From Sphingobacterium athyrii (GTDB lineage: Bacteria > Bacteroidota > Bacteroidia > Sphingobacteriales > Sphingobacteriaceae), in contig NZ_QCXX01000010.1 of NCBI RefSeq assembly GCF_003071065.1, positions 124,614 through 188,613 of the forward strand: DNA of 64,000 nucleotides, read 5' to 3'. The notes below the pieces were generated by a model. That model saw only the letters and a list, made by a program, of their open reading frames with translations, searched no databases and was not told the DNA's origin. Of the stretch, positions 25,402 to 35,438 are shown in pieces (the first letter of the stretch is position 1; the number at the start of each line of letters is the position of its first letter). A program made the position numbers and the translations under genes.

Positions 25402-26835
25402 ATGAATAGCAACATGAAACAGAAAAAAAAATACTGGATTATATCCATATTCTTTGGAATGATGTTTACGGTCTTAAGTTGTACTGGAGTCGAAAAGAGT
25501 TTACAGGCAAATGAAACGCAGGTAGAAAATAAGCTTGCACGAATGGCATCTGCAGCCGGACAGTTAGATTCACCCATGGTGAAAAGTCTGGCTTATCAGG
25601 TGATCGTCAACAACGATACCCTGGACGTATGGCAAGAAACCTGTTATGATCTGGCTGAAAATGGGGGGCAAACCGATGTACATACCGCTTTATTTACGTA
25701 TGTGCCAGGTACTCAGGTCAAGATTATTTGCAGCAGTTCTTTCTCAAATTTTACGCTGTCGCCCAAAAGGTTGGATATACCGGTTACCAAGAACGGAAAT
25801 GAATTGACGTTTACCATCCCGGAGTACTACAATTATGCATTGGCTATCCCAGGTCGTGCACCCTTACTTTTGTTTGGATCTCCGAATTATAGCGCCTATA
25901 AACAGGGGGCAGTTGTTTTTGCCAAGGGAATCCATCATGGTGTAAATGGAGTTTTTAAACTTGAATCCAATAAAACCTATTATTTAGAAGAAGGGGCGAT
26001 TCTCAGGGGAAAAGTATTGATAGAAAACGTATCCAATGTCAAATTGATCGGTCGGGGCTATATTGATGATCGCACCGCTCCTGTAGCGGGAAATTTTGTT
26101 AAGGTCTACCGTAGTCAGCATGTGGAACTTCGGGGATTTGGCGTCCGGCATGCGGCTTTAGGCTGGCAAGTAGATATGGTCAATTCGTCTAATGTCGATG
26201 TGTCCCATCTCAACCTGTTGAGCTTTGGGCAGAACAATGACGGCTTGGATTTGGGCTCAGGATGTCAAGATGTGCATTTCTCCCATTGTTTTATCGGATC
26301 AGGAGATGATGGTTTTGGTTGGCACGCAACAAATGCAGCTGCAGATGGTGAAACACCGCTTTTAAATTGTCATGCCCACGACTGCATGATCTGGAAAAAC
26401 CAGGTAGGCGTGGGTATCCGCATAGGATCTTCCTTGGAAACCAGTAGTGTCGAACAGCTCACCTTTAAAGATATTGATATCGCCAAAATGGCCTGGGGTG
26501 GTCATTCGGTAGCGATCCCACATTCTGACTGGGCGGATGTTAAGAATATCACGTTTGAGGGCATCCGTGATGAGACCTCTGGAAATACCCGATTTGTACT
26601 GATGTATATTAAGCAAAATGCAAACTCAAATCCTGTTTATAGGCCCGGGACTATTTCTGATATTCGATTTATTGATTGCGTCAGCAGTGCGACGGCGGCA
26701 ATTTTCGAGGGCTATGACGCCGATCACATGATTAAGGATGTGACTTTCAAAAACGTAAAAGTCGGGGGTAGGGATATGTTGCAGTCTGATATCGTAGCGA
26801 ATTCCTTTACCTCGAATATCACCGTCGTGAATTGA
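25402..26835 (+). CDS. GH28-like right-handed beta-helix lipoprotein
   Basis: 477 residues with a lipoprotein signal (VLSC, Cys27). After a beta-sandwich-like N-terminal region, coils of a parallel beta-helix run from about residue 190. Acid pairs like those of polygalacturonases are visible: NNDGLDLGSG and IGSGDDGFGW, then GVGIRIGSS in the position of the GH28 GHG motif, where the histidine is absent. It may therefore be a GH28 relative with different specificity or a related beta-helix glycosidase. Surface anchoring suggests cleavage of the polysaccharide before uptake. Confidence 0.7.
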   Translation: MNSNMKQKKKYWIISIFFGMMFTVLSCTGVEKSLQANETQVENKLARMASAAGQLDSPMVKSLAYQVIVNNDTLDVWQETCYDLAENGGQTDVHTALFTYVPGTQVKIICSSSFSNFTLSPKRLDIPVTKNGNELTFTIPEYYNYALAIPGRAPLLLFGSPNYSAYKQGAVVFAKGIHHGVNGVFKLESNKTYYLEEGAILRGKVLIENVSNVKLIGRGYIDDRTAPVAGNFVKVYRSQHVELRGFGVRHAALGWQVDMVNSSNVDVSHLNLLSFGQNNDGLDLGSGCQDVHFSHCFIGSGDDGFGWHATNAAADGETPLLNCHAHDCMIWKNQVGVGIRIGSSLETSSVEQLTFKDIDIAKMAWGGHSVAIPHSDWADVKNITFEGIRDETSGNTRFVLMYIKQNANSNPVYRPGTISDIRFIDCVSSATAAIFEGYDADHMIKDVTFKNVKVGGRDMLQSDIVANSFTSNITVVN

Positions 26836-26870
26836 TGTTCAACTAAATTATGATCACTTAAATCAACGAG

Positions 26871-28307
26871 ATGCGTACCTATCAATCAGTTATAACTTTC
26901 CTATTGGTTTTTTTAATAATGACCGATCTGAGGGCGCAGAATAGTGTGGAGCTCAACAAGATTGCAGCCTCACAAGGTGCCGCTTCGCAACTGTTATTTT
27001 CTGTGGATCTGGCGAAAGAAGAACTTATTGCGCCTGGTGATTTTAAGCGTGATGATGAGTGCGTCGTGCGTGGTGGTATGCCTAATTTTTTTGCCAAGGT
27101 CAGCAAGGGGCAGGATGTAACAGTAGCATTCATCGGTGGAAGCCTGACACAAGCCAATTATTGTTACCGGATGCAGATTTCAGCTTACTTGCAGGCACGC
27201 TACCCATCCACCAGATTCAAGTGGGTCAATGCTGGCGTATCCGGAACAGGCACGGACTTGGGATCTTTTAGAATCAGGGAGCAGGTTTTATCACAGAATC
27301 CCGATCTGGTCATCATTGATTTTGCAGTCAATGGCGCCTATGCTGCAGGCATGGAAGGTATGGTCAGGCAGATTATCCAACATGATCAGCATACCGATAT
27401 CTGTTTAATCTATGCCATCTTGGCTGCGCAGACCAAGGTATATAATAATGGAAAGATACCGCCACATATTGAAGCTTTGGAAGCATTGGCCGATCATTAC
27501 AGTATTCCTACAATACATTTGGGAATGGAGATTGCGCGCTTGGAATCTCAGGATAAGTTGTTGTGGAAGGGAGAGGTAGATTCTGCAGGAGATCGTATTT
27601 TATTTTCTACGGACGGAATCCACCCGCTGAAAGCCGGTGGTGATCTTTACGCTGCAGCCATTGCCCGCGGGATTGAGAAGATGAAAGGACATTCACAAAT
27701 GGAGATACATCCATTGCCCCAGCCGCTGATATCTGATGAGTGGGATATCGCAGGGATGTACATACCCACCGATCTTGCTGATTTTGATGTTAAATGGACC
27801 GCGTTTCCTACAGAAGGATCTAAATTAAGGGCCTTCAATGGATGGTTTGACAGCTTGATGGTAGCTGATGAAAAAGGCGCGCGCTTTTCATTCACTTTTG
27901 AAGGTGATCTATTTGGCCTGTTTGACATAGGTGGGCCAGAGGTGGGGCAGCTTGAAGTATGGGTAGATGGTCATCAGATAGGGCTCCATAAATCGCCGTC
28001 CGGGGGATTTCAACCTTATCAAATGACGGCAGAGAATCACGACAATATCCTGTTGAATCGATTTAACGCATACTGTAATAACCGATATCGAGGTCAATAT
28101 GATGTGATCAAGGTACCCAAAGGAAAGCATGAAGTCAGTTTTCGTATATCGCCATTGAGAGCGGATAAAAAGATGATATTGGGTCCGTCCCAACAAGAAG
28201 ATATTGACCGGCATCCTGCGAAATACGATTCATCCAAGATTTATTTAGGACGGATACTGTTACGTGGCAAACCAATTTTAAAGACTACTGGAAAAGAAAA
28301 TGGATGA
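26871..28307 (+). CDS. SGNH/GDSL-like carbohydrate esterase, two-domain
   Basis: 478 residues with a signal peptide ending near LRAQ. The SGNH fold starts at about residue 80: VAFIGGSLTQ (block I with the serine), GVSGTGTD (block II), DFAVNG (block III) and DGIHP (block V with Asp and His). A C-terminal domain of about 190 residues looks beta-sandwich-like. Such proteins remove acetyl or other acyl groups from glycans. It lies 35 bases behind the GH28-like gene. A second, single-domain SGNH hydrolase follows. Confidence 0.82.
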   Translation: MRTYQSVITFLLVFLIMTDLRAQNSVELNKIAASQGAASQLLFSVDLAKEELIAPGDFKRDDECVVRGGMPNFFAKVSKGQDVTVAFIGGSLTQANYCYRMQISAYLQARYPSTRFKWVNAGVSGTGTDLGSFRIREQVLSQNPDLVIIDFAVNGAYAAGMEGMVRQIIQHDQHTDICLIYAILAAQTKVYNNGKIPPHIEALEALADHYSIPTIHLGMEIARLESQDKLLWKGEVDSAGDRILFSTDGIHPLKAGGDLYAAAIARGIEKMKGHSQMEIHPLPQPLISDEWDIAGMYIPTDLADFDVKWTAFPTEGSKLRAFNGWFDSLMVADEKGARFSFTFEGDLFGLFDIGGPEVGQLEVWVDGHQIGLHKSPSGGFQPYQMTAENHDNILLNRFNAYCNNRYRGQYDVIKVPKGKHEVSFRISPLRADKKMILGPSQQEDIDRHPAKYDSSKIYLGRILLRGKPILKTTGKENG

Positions 28308-28465
28308 GACGACCGAAGGCCGCGTGAACCGAGTGTACCAAACGATTGAGCTTACGAAAACCTTAAAAACCAATTTAATGAGTAAACGATGAATATCATA
28401 GAAAATAAATACTTATGAAGAGTGCCTTGGTTAAAGAATAATTGATGAACAAATAATTTAAACGG

Positions 28466-29143
28466 ATGAAAATAACTCAGCTACTAAAGCGATTAAACTG
28501 CCTGTTACTCTGTTTGGGTATGACATACACTTATGCCCAATCTGTATTGACGCAACAGCAGAAATGGGAGCAAAAGATACAACGTTACGAACGTCTGGAT
28601 GCGCAAAATCCACCGCCCAAAAACGTCATTCTTTTTGTTGGTAGTTCGACTATCGAAAATTGGAAAACGTTAACGGATGATTTCGCAGGGCAGGCTGTAC
28701 TGAATAGAGGAGTATCCGGCACCAAGACAGTGGATCTTTATACCTATAGAGAACGGTTGATTACGCCATACGATGCAAAGCAGATTTTTATTTATGAAGG
28801 CGACAATGATATTGGACTTCGTTGGTCGACAGACCGCATTGTTGAACAGTTCGCTGCTTTATTTGGTGCAATAAGAAAGTCGAAACCGCATGCCGAAATA
28901 ATCTATATATCCATCAAGCCCTCACCACGCCGATTGAAAGATAAAATACAGATCGAAGAGGTTAATGCTAGAATTAAACAATTTATGGAGCAGCAGCCCA
29001 ATACCGGATATGCTGATGTGTATGCCCCGATGCTGGATGCCAGTGGGGATTTAATACCAGCATATTATCGCGCGGACGGACTGCACCTCACTGCCGAGGG
29101 ATACCACATCTGGAAAGATGTGATATCCAAATTTATAAAATAG
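28466..29143 (+). CDS. SGNH hydrolase, single domain
   Basis: 225 residues with a signal peptide (TYAQ). All SGNH blocks are present: ILFVGSSTIENW, NRGVSGTK, YEGDNDIG and DGLHLTAEGY. It is a probable periplasmic acyl esterase that works with the larger esterase upstream to deacylate the imported oligosaccharide. The 158-base gap before it holds nothing recognisable, so it may have its own ribosome-binding region but is probably in the same transcript. Confidence 0.88.
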   Translation: MKITQLLKRLNCLLLCLGMTYTYAQSVLTQQQKWEQKIQRYERLDAQNPPPKNVILFVGSSTIENWKTLTDDFAGQAVLNRGVSGTKTVDLYTYRERLITPYDAKQIFIYEGDNDIGLRWSTDRIVEQFAALFGAIRKSKPHAEIIYISIKPSPRRLKDKIQIEEVNARIKQFMEQQPNTGYADVYAPMLDASGDLIPAYYRADGLHLTAEGYHIWKDVISKFIK

Positions 29144-29209
29144 GTGGATGTACCCAGGAATAATTAAATAATAAATTGAATTACAAAAAGGATAAAAAAG
29201 AAAGAATAT

Positions 29210-31492
29210 ATGATTTATAGTAAGGGAGGAGCCTCCAGGACGTTGAAGAAAGAAGTTATTGCCGCAGATCTCGTAGTTGTTGGCGGTGGGATGTCTGGCG
29301 TGTGTGCTGCGATTACGGCAGCCAGGCAAGGTTTGCGTGTCATCTTGGTGCAGGATCGCTCTGTACTCGGAGGGAACGCCTCCAGTGAGGTGAGGTTGTG
29401 GATATTGGGCGCCACTTCCCATATGGGTAACAACAATCGTTGGAGTCGGGAAGGTGGTGTTATTGACGAGATATTGGTTGAAAATGTGTATCGAAATCCG
29501 GAGGGCAATGCTGTTATATTGGACATGATTTTACTCGACAAAGTAAAGCAAGAGGCCAACATTCGATTGTTGCTCAATACCAGTGTCTACGAAGTCCATA
29601 AGGAAGCTGGTGATCGTATAAAATCTTTGAGCGCTTTTTGCAGCCAGAACTCGACACAATATGAGCTATTGTCATCCTTATTTTGTGATGCGTCCGGAGA
29701 CGGGATAGTCGGCTTTTTATCTGGAGCAGCTTTCCGTATGGGCGCTGAACCCCGGGAAGAATTTGACGAAGCTATGGCACCCGACACCTCCTATGGAGAG
29801 CTTTTGGGGCACACGCTCTATTTCTATACCAAAGATGTCGGAAAATCAGTGTCTTATACAGCCCCGGCTTTTGCCATGGATGTCACCAAAGAAATACCGA
29901 GATTCAAAAACTTCAATGCCAAAGAACATGGATGCAAGCTGTGGTGGGTGGAATACGGCGGGCGTCTGGATACGGTGCACGATACCGAAGAGATCAAATG
30001 GGAACTTTGGAAAATCATCTACGGTGTGTGGGATTATATCAAAAATTCCGGACAATTTCCCGAAGCCGACACCCTGACATTGGAATGGGTTGGAATGGTT
30101 CCCGGAAAACGGGAAAGCCGTCGGTTTGAAGGCGATTATATCCTGACACAAAAAGACGTCGTCGAACAGCGTCAACATCCGGATGCCGTAGCCTATGGGG
30201 GCTGGTCCATCGATCTCCATCCTGCGGATGGCGTCTTTAGCGACCGTCAGCCCTGTAACCAGTGGCATAGTAAAGGCGTTTTCCATATCCCTTATCGTTG
30301 TTTATATAGCCGTAATATTGAAAACCTCTTTTTGGCGGGTCGTCTGATCAGTGTATCCCATGTCGCATTTGGAGCGACTCGGGTAATGGCGACATGTGCG
30401 TATGTTGCACAGGCTGTGGCGATGGCCGCAAAACTATGTGTTCAGCAGCAGCTTTTACCAAGAGAGATCGGTCAGCCAGGTTACATGAAGGAATTACAGA
30501 AAGAACTGCAACGATCCGGTCAATATATCCCCGGCTTTCATTTATCCGATAGCAGCGATCTTGTACAGCAGGCCGAACTAACCTCTTCGAGCAACCTGGA
30601 CTTTAAGGGATTCTCCAAAGAGAATATGCTGTGGAAACCCCTGACTATAGCTGCAGCACAACTTATTCCTGTCACTGCTGGTACCTTGCCCATCTTTTTT
30701 TTGGATATTGAAGCCACGCAGACAACAGTGTTGGATGTGGAGCTCAGGGGCAGCGAAAGAAAAGGTGGATTCACGCCAGACCGGGAGCTGGCGAAAATGC
30801 AAATTCGTGTAAAACCCGGCTTTCAGACAATAACACTGGATTTTGGATTGGAGATCAATGAGGATCAGTATATTTTCCTCACATTTCTCCAAAACGAGCA
30901 TGTGCGATTGGCCTATACCCATCAACGGGTATCCGGATTACTATCCGTTTTTAACGGCGTGAACAAAGCTGTTTCAAACAACGGGAAACAGGTAGCCCTG
31001 CCGGGATCTGGAGTAGATTCATTTGAATTTTGGACGCCACAACGTCGCCCTGAAGGTCATAATCTCGCCATTCAGCTAACAGCGGGCCTTTCCGTCTTTG
31101 GAGTCGAAAATGTGCGTAATGGCATAGACCGGCCGACAATTCGTCCGAATGCCTGGGTTGCTGCAACTGACGATCGGCAGCCTGTAATTTCGATTAAATG
31201 GAAGCAGAAGCAGCGCATAAGAAGGATCGAAATTAATTTTGATACCGACTGGGATCATGCAATGGAGTCTGTATTAATGACCCATCCCGAGACCGTTATG
31301 CCATTCTGTGTGCGGAATTATACTATCGAAGATGGTAATGGAAAGATTATTTATACGCAGCAGGGAAACTTTCAGACCAGAAATGTGATTGAACTTCCGG
31401 AATCCTGTGTTACAGACCAGCTGATTATAGCTCTCGAGCACCCTTCTGCGGAAGTGCCAGCCGCCATCTTTGCTATTCGGTGTTATGCATAG
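29210..31492 (+). CDS. FAD-dependent oxidoreductase, polysaccharide-locus type
   Basis: 760 residues, no signal peptide visible. The N-terminus has an FAD-binding Rossmann motif, DLVVVGGGMSGVCAA, and GGNASSEVRLWILGA, typical of the FAD_oxidored family often found in Bacteroidota polysaccharide loci. The FAD domain ends with NLFLAGRLISVSHVAFGATR near residue 390. The remaining 350 residues look like beta-sandwich modules. Its substrate is unknown; it may oxidise a sugar or a derivative released by the locus. Confidence 0.82.
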   Translation: MIYSKGGASRTLKKEVIAADLVVVGGGMSGVCAAITAARQGLRVILVQDRSVLGGNASSEVRLWILGATSHMGNNNRWSREGGVIDEILVENVYRNPEGNAVILDMILLDKVKQEANIRLLLNTSVYEVHKEAGDRIKSLSAFCSQNSTQYELLSSLFCDASGDGIVGFLSGAAFRMGAEPREEFDEAMAPDTSYGELLGHTLYFYTKDVGKSVSYTAPAFAMDVTKEIPRFKNFNAKEHGCKLWWVEYGGRLDTVHDTEEIKWELWKIIYGVWDYIKNSGQFPEADTLTLEWVGMVPGKRESRRFEGDYILTQKDVVEQRQHPDAVAYGGWSIDLHPADGVFSDRQPCNQWHSKGVFHIPYRCLYSRNIENLFLAGRLISVSHVAFGATRVMATCAYVAQAVAMAAKLCVQQQLLPREIGQPGYMKELQKELQRSGQYIPGFHLSDSSDLVQQAELTSSSNLDFKGFSKENMLWKPLTIAAAQLIPVTAGTLPIFFLDIEATQTTVLDVELRGSERKGGFTPDRELAKMQIRVKPGFQTITLDFGLEINEDQYIFLTFLQNEHVRLAYTHQRVSGLLSVFNGVNKAVSNNGKQVALPGSGVDSFEFWTPQRRPEGHNLAIQLTAGLSVFGVENVRNGIDRPTIRPNAWVAATDDRQPVISIKWKQKQRIRRIEINFDTDWDHAMESVLMTHPETVMPFCVRNYTIEDGNGKIIYTQQGNFQTRNVIELPESCVTDQLIIALEHPSAEVPAAIFAIRCYA

Positions 31493-31533
31493 TCAATAAA
31501 TGATAATATTCAGTAATTTAATGTTTAATACAG

Positions 31534-33216
31534 ATGATAGATACAGTAGTTATAATCGTTTTTTCGGTATTCATAATGCTTGTTGGGATAAGCTTCTCAC
31601 GAACCGGAAGAAACCTGAAGTCCTTTTTTGCTGGCGGCGAATCCGTGCCCTGGTTTATAGGAGGGATGTCCCTGTTCATGAGCTTTTTTTCAGCCGGAAC
31701 TTTTGTCGCATGGGGCTCCATAGCCTATAGCCATGGCTGGGTAGCAATTACCATTCAGTGGACGATGTGTATAGGCGGACTGATTACAGGGCTTTATCTA
31801 GCTCCTAAATGGAAGGCTACAGGAAATCTTACTGCTGCCGAGTTTATTAAGGAGCGCCTGGGGAGCGCTGTGCAGAAGTGTTACATCTACGTCTTTATGA
31901 TCGTGTCGGTATTTCTCAAAGGGTCGGTTTTGTATTCGGTGGCCAAACTTGTTTCCGAATCGTTGGACTATCCTTTGATACCCGTTACTATCGTTTTGGG
32001 AATCTTAATGATTGCTTATACAGCCATCGGAGGGTTGTGGGCGGTCATGGTGACAGATATTTTACAATTTGTCGTCCTGACAGCAGCGATCGTGATTGTC
32101 ATTCCATTGGTTTTTGAGGAAGTTGGCGGTGTGCAGTCCTTCTTGGATAAAGTGCCTGATGATTTCTTCAATGTTGTCAATGGTGAATATACATGGGGTT
32201 TTATTGTCGCTTTTGCCTTATATCATATTTTTTATATTGGAGGTAATTGGACGTTTGTACAGCGCTATACAAGTGTTGATACACCCCGGTCAGCATCCAA
32301 AGTTGCTTATTTATTTGCTGCCTTATACATCGCTAGCCCGATTTTGTGGATGATTCCGCCCATGGTTTACAAGGCGATCAATCCGGATTTGACCGGATTG
32401 GCTACAGAGACGGCCTACATTATGGTCTGTAAGCAAGTGCTGCCTGCGGGATTACTTGGATTGATGCTTACGGGGATGTATTTCTCTACATCGGCATCCG
32501 CAAATACAGCCTTGAATGTTGTATCAGCTGTTTTTACAAACGATATTTATAAGGGAACATTAAACCCGCAGGCATCGGAAAAAAAGCTGATGTTTATTGC
32601 TCGTGCGTCATCTTGGTTTTTTGGATTTTTTATGATTATTGTAGCGCTGATTGTACCACTGATTGGAGGGATAGTAGAGTTTACTTTGAGTATAGGCGCC
32701 ATTACAGGAGGTCCTCTATTGGCGCCGCCGATATGGGCATTGTTTTCAAAGCGATTGACAGGAAAGGCAACCCTGTATATAACCGCTGTTAGTCTGGGCG
32801 TCAATCTTCTGTTTAAAATTATTTTCCCTTTGTTGATAGACTATAAACTTACCAGAGCCAATGAGATGCTGCTTGGTGTTATGCTGCCCTTCGTTTTGTT
32901 GGCTTGTGTTGAACTGTATGCGAAATCACGTGGACAGGTAAGTTCGGAATATATTGCGCTCAAACAAATTAAAGCCGCGCGTAAGGAAAACGTACAGCAG
33001 ATTGATAAAGAAGAGGAAATAGCATTGAAAAGCCAGAATAAATTTGGATTGAAGATGATCGCATTTTCGCTCACCTTTATTGCGCTGCTACTTTATATAT
33101 TGTGTTTTTTCTTTGCAGACCGTTCGCCATTAGTTGGCGGAATTGCCACGGTAATACTTATCACTGCGTTGATTCCATGGCGAGCAGCTAGTAAAGTTTT
33201 TATAAATCGGGTTTAA
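31534..33216 (+). CDS. Sodium:solute symporter (SSS family), probably sugar uptake
   Basis: 560 residues with about 13-14 hydrophobic helices. The start (MIDTVVIIVFSVFIMLVG), the early FFAGGESVPWFIGGMSLF segment and AYTAIGGLWAVMVTDILQF match Na+/solute symporters of the SSS type. It would carry the final monosaccharide or disaccharide across the inner membrane. It sits 41 bases behind the oxidoreductase gene inside the locus. Confidence 0.92.
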   Translation: MIDTVVIIVFSVFIMLVGISFSRTGRNLKSFFAGGESVPWFIGGMSLFMSFFSAGTFVAWGSIAYSHGWVAITIQWTMCIGGLITGLYLAPKWKATGNLTAAEFIKERLGSAVQKCYIYVFMIVSVFLKGSVLYSVAKLVSESLDYPLIPVTIVLGILMIAYTAIGGLWAVMVTDILQFVVLTAAIVIVIPLVFEEVGGVQSFLDKVPDDFFNVVNGEYTWGFIVAFALYHIFYIGGNWTFVQRYTSVDTPRSASKVAYLFAALYIASPILWMIPPMVYKAINPDLTGLATETAYIMVCKQVLPAGLLGLMLTGMYFSTSASANTALNVVSAVFTNDIYKGTLNPQASEKKLMFIARASSWFFGFFMIIVALIVPLIGGIVEFTLSIGAITGGPLLAPPIWALFSKRLTGKATLYITAVSLGVNLLFKIIFPLLIDYKLTRANEMLLGVMLPFVLLACVELYAKSRGQVSSEYIALKQIKAARKENVQQIDKEEEIALKSQNKFGLKMIAFSLTFIALLLYILCFFFADRSPLVGGIATVILITALIPWRAASKVFINRV

Positions 33217-33349
33217 ATTGATGTCAGCACAGATTATCTGCGGCACTTCGTTTTCTTAGTGTTTTTTAACTTTATATGCTTGTAAACCCGCTATTAAACA
33301 GTTAAATTGCTTAAAATTTATTGTCAATTAGAATATAAACATAAATAAG

Positions 33350-34330
33350 ATGAAAAGAAATACGGCTTTTCTTTTGGGGATTTTAGCTTCTTGCGCATTG
33401 CCACAAGTGATTTCTGCTAAACCACTCACAAAAGAATATGTACATTACGGGCAAGAAGTTGAAGGAAAAGAGTTGATCGGACGCTGGGATATTGAAGTCG
33501 ATGTCAATGGTACTCCGGCACCTTCCTGGCTTGAAGTGAAATTGTCAGGCTACAAGACTTTGGTAGGCCACTATGTAAGCACTTCAGGAAGTGCACGGCC
33601 TGTTTCACAGGTTTTTTATGAAAACGGGAAGTTCAAATTTGCGATACCACCACAATGGGAAGGCGGAAAGATGAATTTAAGTGTAGAAGGGGAGATCTTA
33701 AACGGAACATTGCAGGGCACTATAACGGAACCAGATGGAAAAACACATCGTTTTAAAGGAGTACGTGCACCCGAGTTAAAAAGAACGGCCGCCGTAAAGT
33801 GGGGGAAACCGATCCAGCTTTTTAATGGAAAGGATCTGTCGGGATGGAAAGCGACTGGAAAAACCAATCAGTGGATTGTGAAAAATGGTATTTTAACCAG
33901 TCCACAATCGGGTTCTAACCTAGTCTCGGAACAAAAATTTGAAGATTTCAAATTGCACGTTGAATTTAAAATTCCTTCGGGCAGCAATAGTGGAGTTTAT
34001 CTTAGAGGGCGCTATGAGGTACAGATTGAGGATAGCCCGAAAGATGCGCATCCTAATGCCGTCCTTTTTGCGGGCGTCTATGGTTTCCTGGCAGCCAATG
34101 AGATGGTGAACAAAGGAGCCGGAGAATGGCAGACCTATGATATTACATTGGTGGGACGCCTGGTGACTGTCGTTGCCAATGGTAAAACAGTGATCAGCAA
34201 TCAAGAGATTCCGGGGATTACCGGCGGAGCACTGGATAGTAAAGAGGGCGAACCTGGTCCGATCTATTTCCAGGGTGATCACGGACCGGTTGAATTCCGT
34301 AAAGTGGTTATTACCCCGGCCATTAAATAA
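33350..34330 (+). CDS. DUF1080 (3-keto-disaccharide hydrolase domain) protein
   Basis: 326 residues with a signal peptide ending near ISAKP. The first part (residues 30-145) is a small beta domain. The DUF1080 jelly roll starts at QLFNGKDLSGWKATG and contains FEDFKLHVEFKI, NSGVYLRGRYEVQIED and GPIYFQGDHGPVEFR. Members of this family include 3-keto-glycoside hydrolases; others are only glycan binding. With an FAD oxidoreductase in the same locus, an oxidation-then-cleavage route is conceivable, but this is inference. It is the last gene of the locus; a terminator follows. Confidence 0.88.
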   Translation: MKRNTAFLLGILASCALPQVISAKPLTKEYVHYGQEVEGKELIGRWDIEVDVNGTPAPSWLEVKLSGYKTLVGHYVSTSGSARPVSQVFYENGKFKFAIPPQWEGGKMNLSVEGEILNGTLQGTITEPDGKTHRFKGVRAPELKRTAAVKWGKPIQLFNGKDLSGWKATGKTNQWIVKNGILTSPQSGSNLVSEQKFEDFKLHVEFKIPSGSNSGVYLRGRYEVQIEDSPKDAHPNAVLFAGVYGFLAANEMVNKGAGEWQTYDITLVGRLVTVVANGKTVISNQEIPGITGGALDSKEGEPGPIYFQGDHGPVEFRKVVITPAIK

Positions 34331-34371
34331 CCCTAAAAGTTGGACCAAGTTAGAAAGTAATTATTCATGTG

Positions 34372-34398
34372 ATGAGCTCGATATTTTATCGGGCTCAT
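34372..34398. terminator. Bidirectional terminator hairpin
   Basis: ATGAGCTCGATA / TATCGGGCTCAT pair with one mismatch around a TTT loop, between the DUF1080 gene and the convergent Smr gene. Confidence 0.7.
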
Positions 34399-34403
34399 TC
34401 CTT

Positions 34404-34697
34404 TTAGATTCCAATTACAACGACCACCACGTCTTCGTTCTGGTAAGAAGTATAGTACCGATCAATTGAACCACTTTCTTTGTAATCCTGTAGTTCCTTA
34501 AATATCATTTTTTTTAAGGTACCTTTTCCCTTTCCGTGGATAAATTTGATTTCGTTCATCTCCCAATAAATGGCTGCATCCAGGTTGGACCTGAGGTAAT
34601 CAATAGATTCTAGCATAAGTTCGTCAGCCGAGTAGTCTTCCCAGTCTTCGAGGAAAGCATCTGCGTGTAGATCAACTATAGCGGGTGGTTTGCGCAT
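34404..34697 (-). CDS. Smr-domain protein
   Basis: 97 residues. It has the start of an Smr domain (IVDLHAD, near residue 7) and the hallmark IKFIHGKGKGTLKKMIF (residues 50-66), followed by an acidic or aromatic tail. Smr domains are small nucleic-acid-binding or nicking modules found at the C-terminus of MutS2. This is a stand-alone copy shorter than the DUF2027-Smr proteins usual in Bacteroidota, and could be a separate short paralogue. Convergent with the polysaccharide locus. Confidence 0.78.
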   Translation of the reverse strand: MRKPPAIVDLHADAFLEDWEDYSADELMLESIDYLRSNLDAAIYWEMNEIKFIHGKGKGTLKKMIFKELQDYKESGSIDRYYTSYQNEDVVVVVIGI

Positions 34698-34743
34698 GAT
34701 TCAAATATATAACAATGCCGCAAATGTAAAACAAAACAACGAC

Positions 34744-35163
34744 TTAGTAGGCGAGATCAGCGATGAAATCAACAGCCCGGACGAATTTTTCATACCATTT
34801 TTTTATAATGGCAGCAATTTCATATTCCTCTCTTTCAGCATGATTTAACATCAATAACTCCAGCGATTGCAATAACTGCTTATGATCCAGGAACAAACCG
34901 TCGTAATCACGATAAGCAGAAACTGTTTCTTGAATAAGTTGCAGACTTTCGTGTCTGGACAGGATTGTCACATGCCGGGAGGAAATTCGGTCTAGGAGAC
35001 ATTCTTTCTGAAAATCGGACGCGATATGCCTATCGCATGCTTGATTAAACAATAATTCAAATTCAACGAGCTGGCTTTCTAAACCATGTATAGCGGACTG
35101 GAGCTCCTCAAAAGTGCCGATGATCCTTTCCTGTATTTCCATGTTTTTTGATATAATAGCCAT
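34744..35163 (-). CDS. Small helical protein with UVR-like C-terminal motif
   Basis: 139 residues, predicted almost entirely alpha-helical, with no signal or membrane segment. Near residue 113 it carries AEREEYEIAAIIKKWYEKF, resembling the UvrB/UvrC interaction motif (E-x-x-DYE-x-AA-x-x-RD). No catalytic residues are evident. It lies 46 bases upstream of the Smr gene on the same strand, so the two may be co-expressed. Function unknown. Confidence 0.6.
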   Translation of the reverse strand: MAIISKNMEIQERIIGTFEELQSAIHGLESQLVEFELLFNQACDRHIASDFQKECLLDRISSRHVTILSRHESLQLIQETVSAYRDYDGLFLDHKQLLQSLELLMLNHAEREEYEIAAIIKKWYEKFVRAVDFIADLAY

Positions 35164-35438
35164 GATATTTTTATCTAAATTTTATATAATGTTGGTTATT
35201 AGAATTTTAAATAAAAGCATGTAAGGTATATACAAATGGTTTGAATAAATGTTTTTCTTAATTTGAATAATAGTTGACCAACGATAGTCGGAGTTCCACA
35301 TAACAGTTATTGGACCTTGAGGGCTTCCGTGAAAAAGCGGAGTAGATTATCCTAATTGCCCTGTAGCTGAAAAATAGGTATTTTGCTTTTTTTTTGCGTT
35401 ATTCGCATTGCGTAAAAACGGGTTAAAAATAGAATTGA

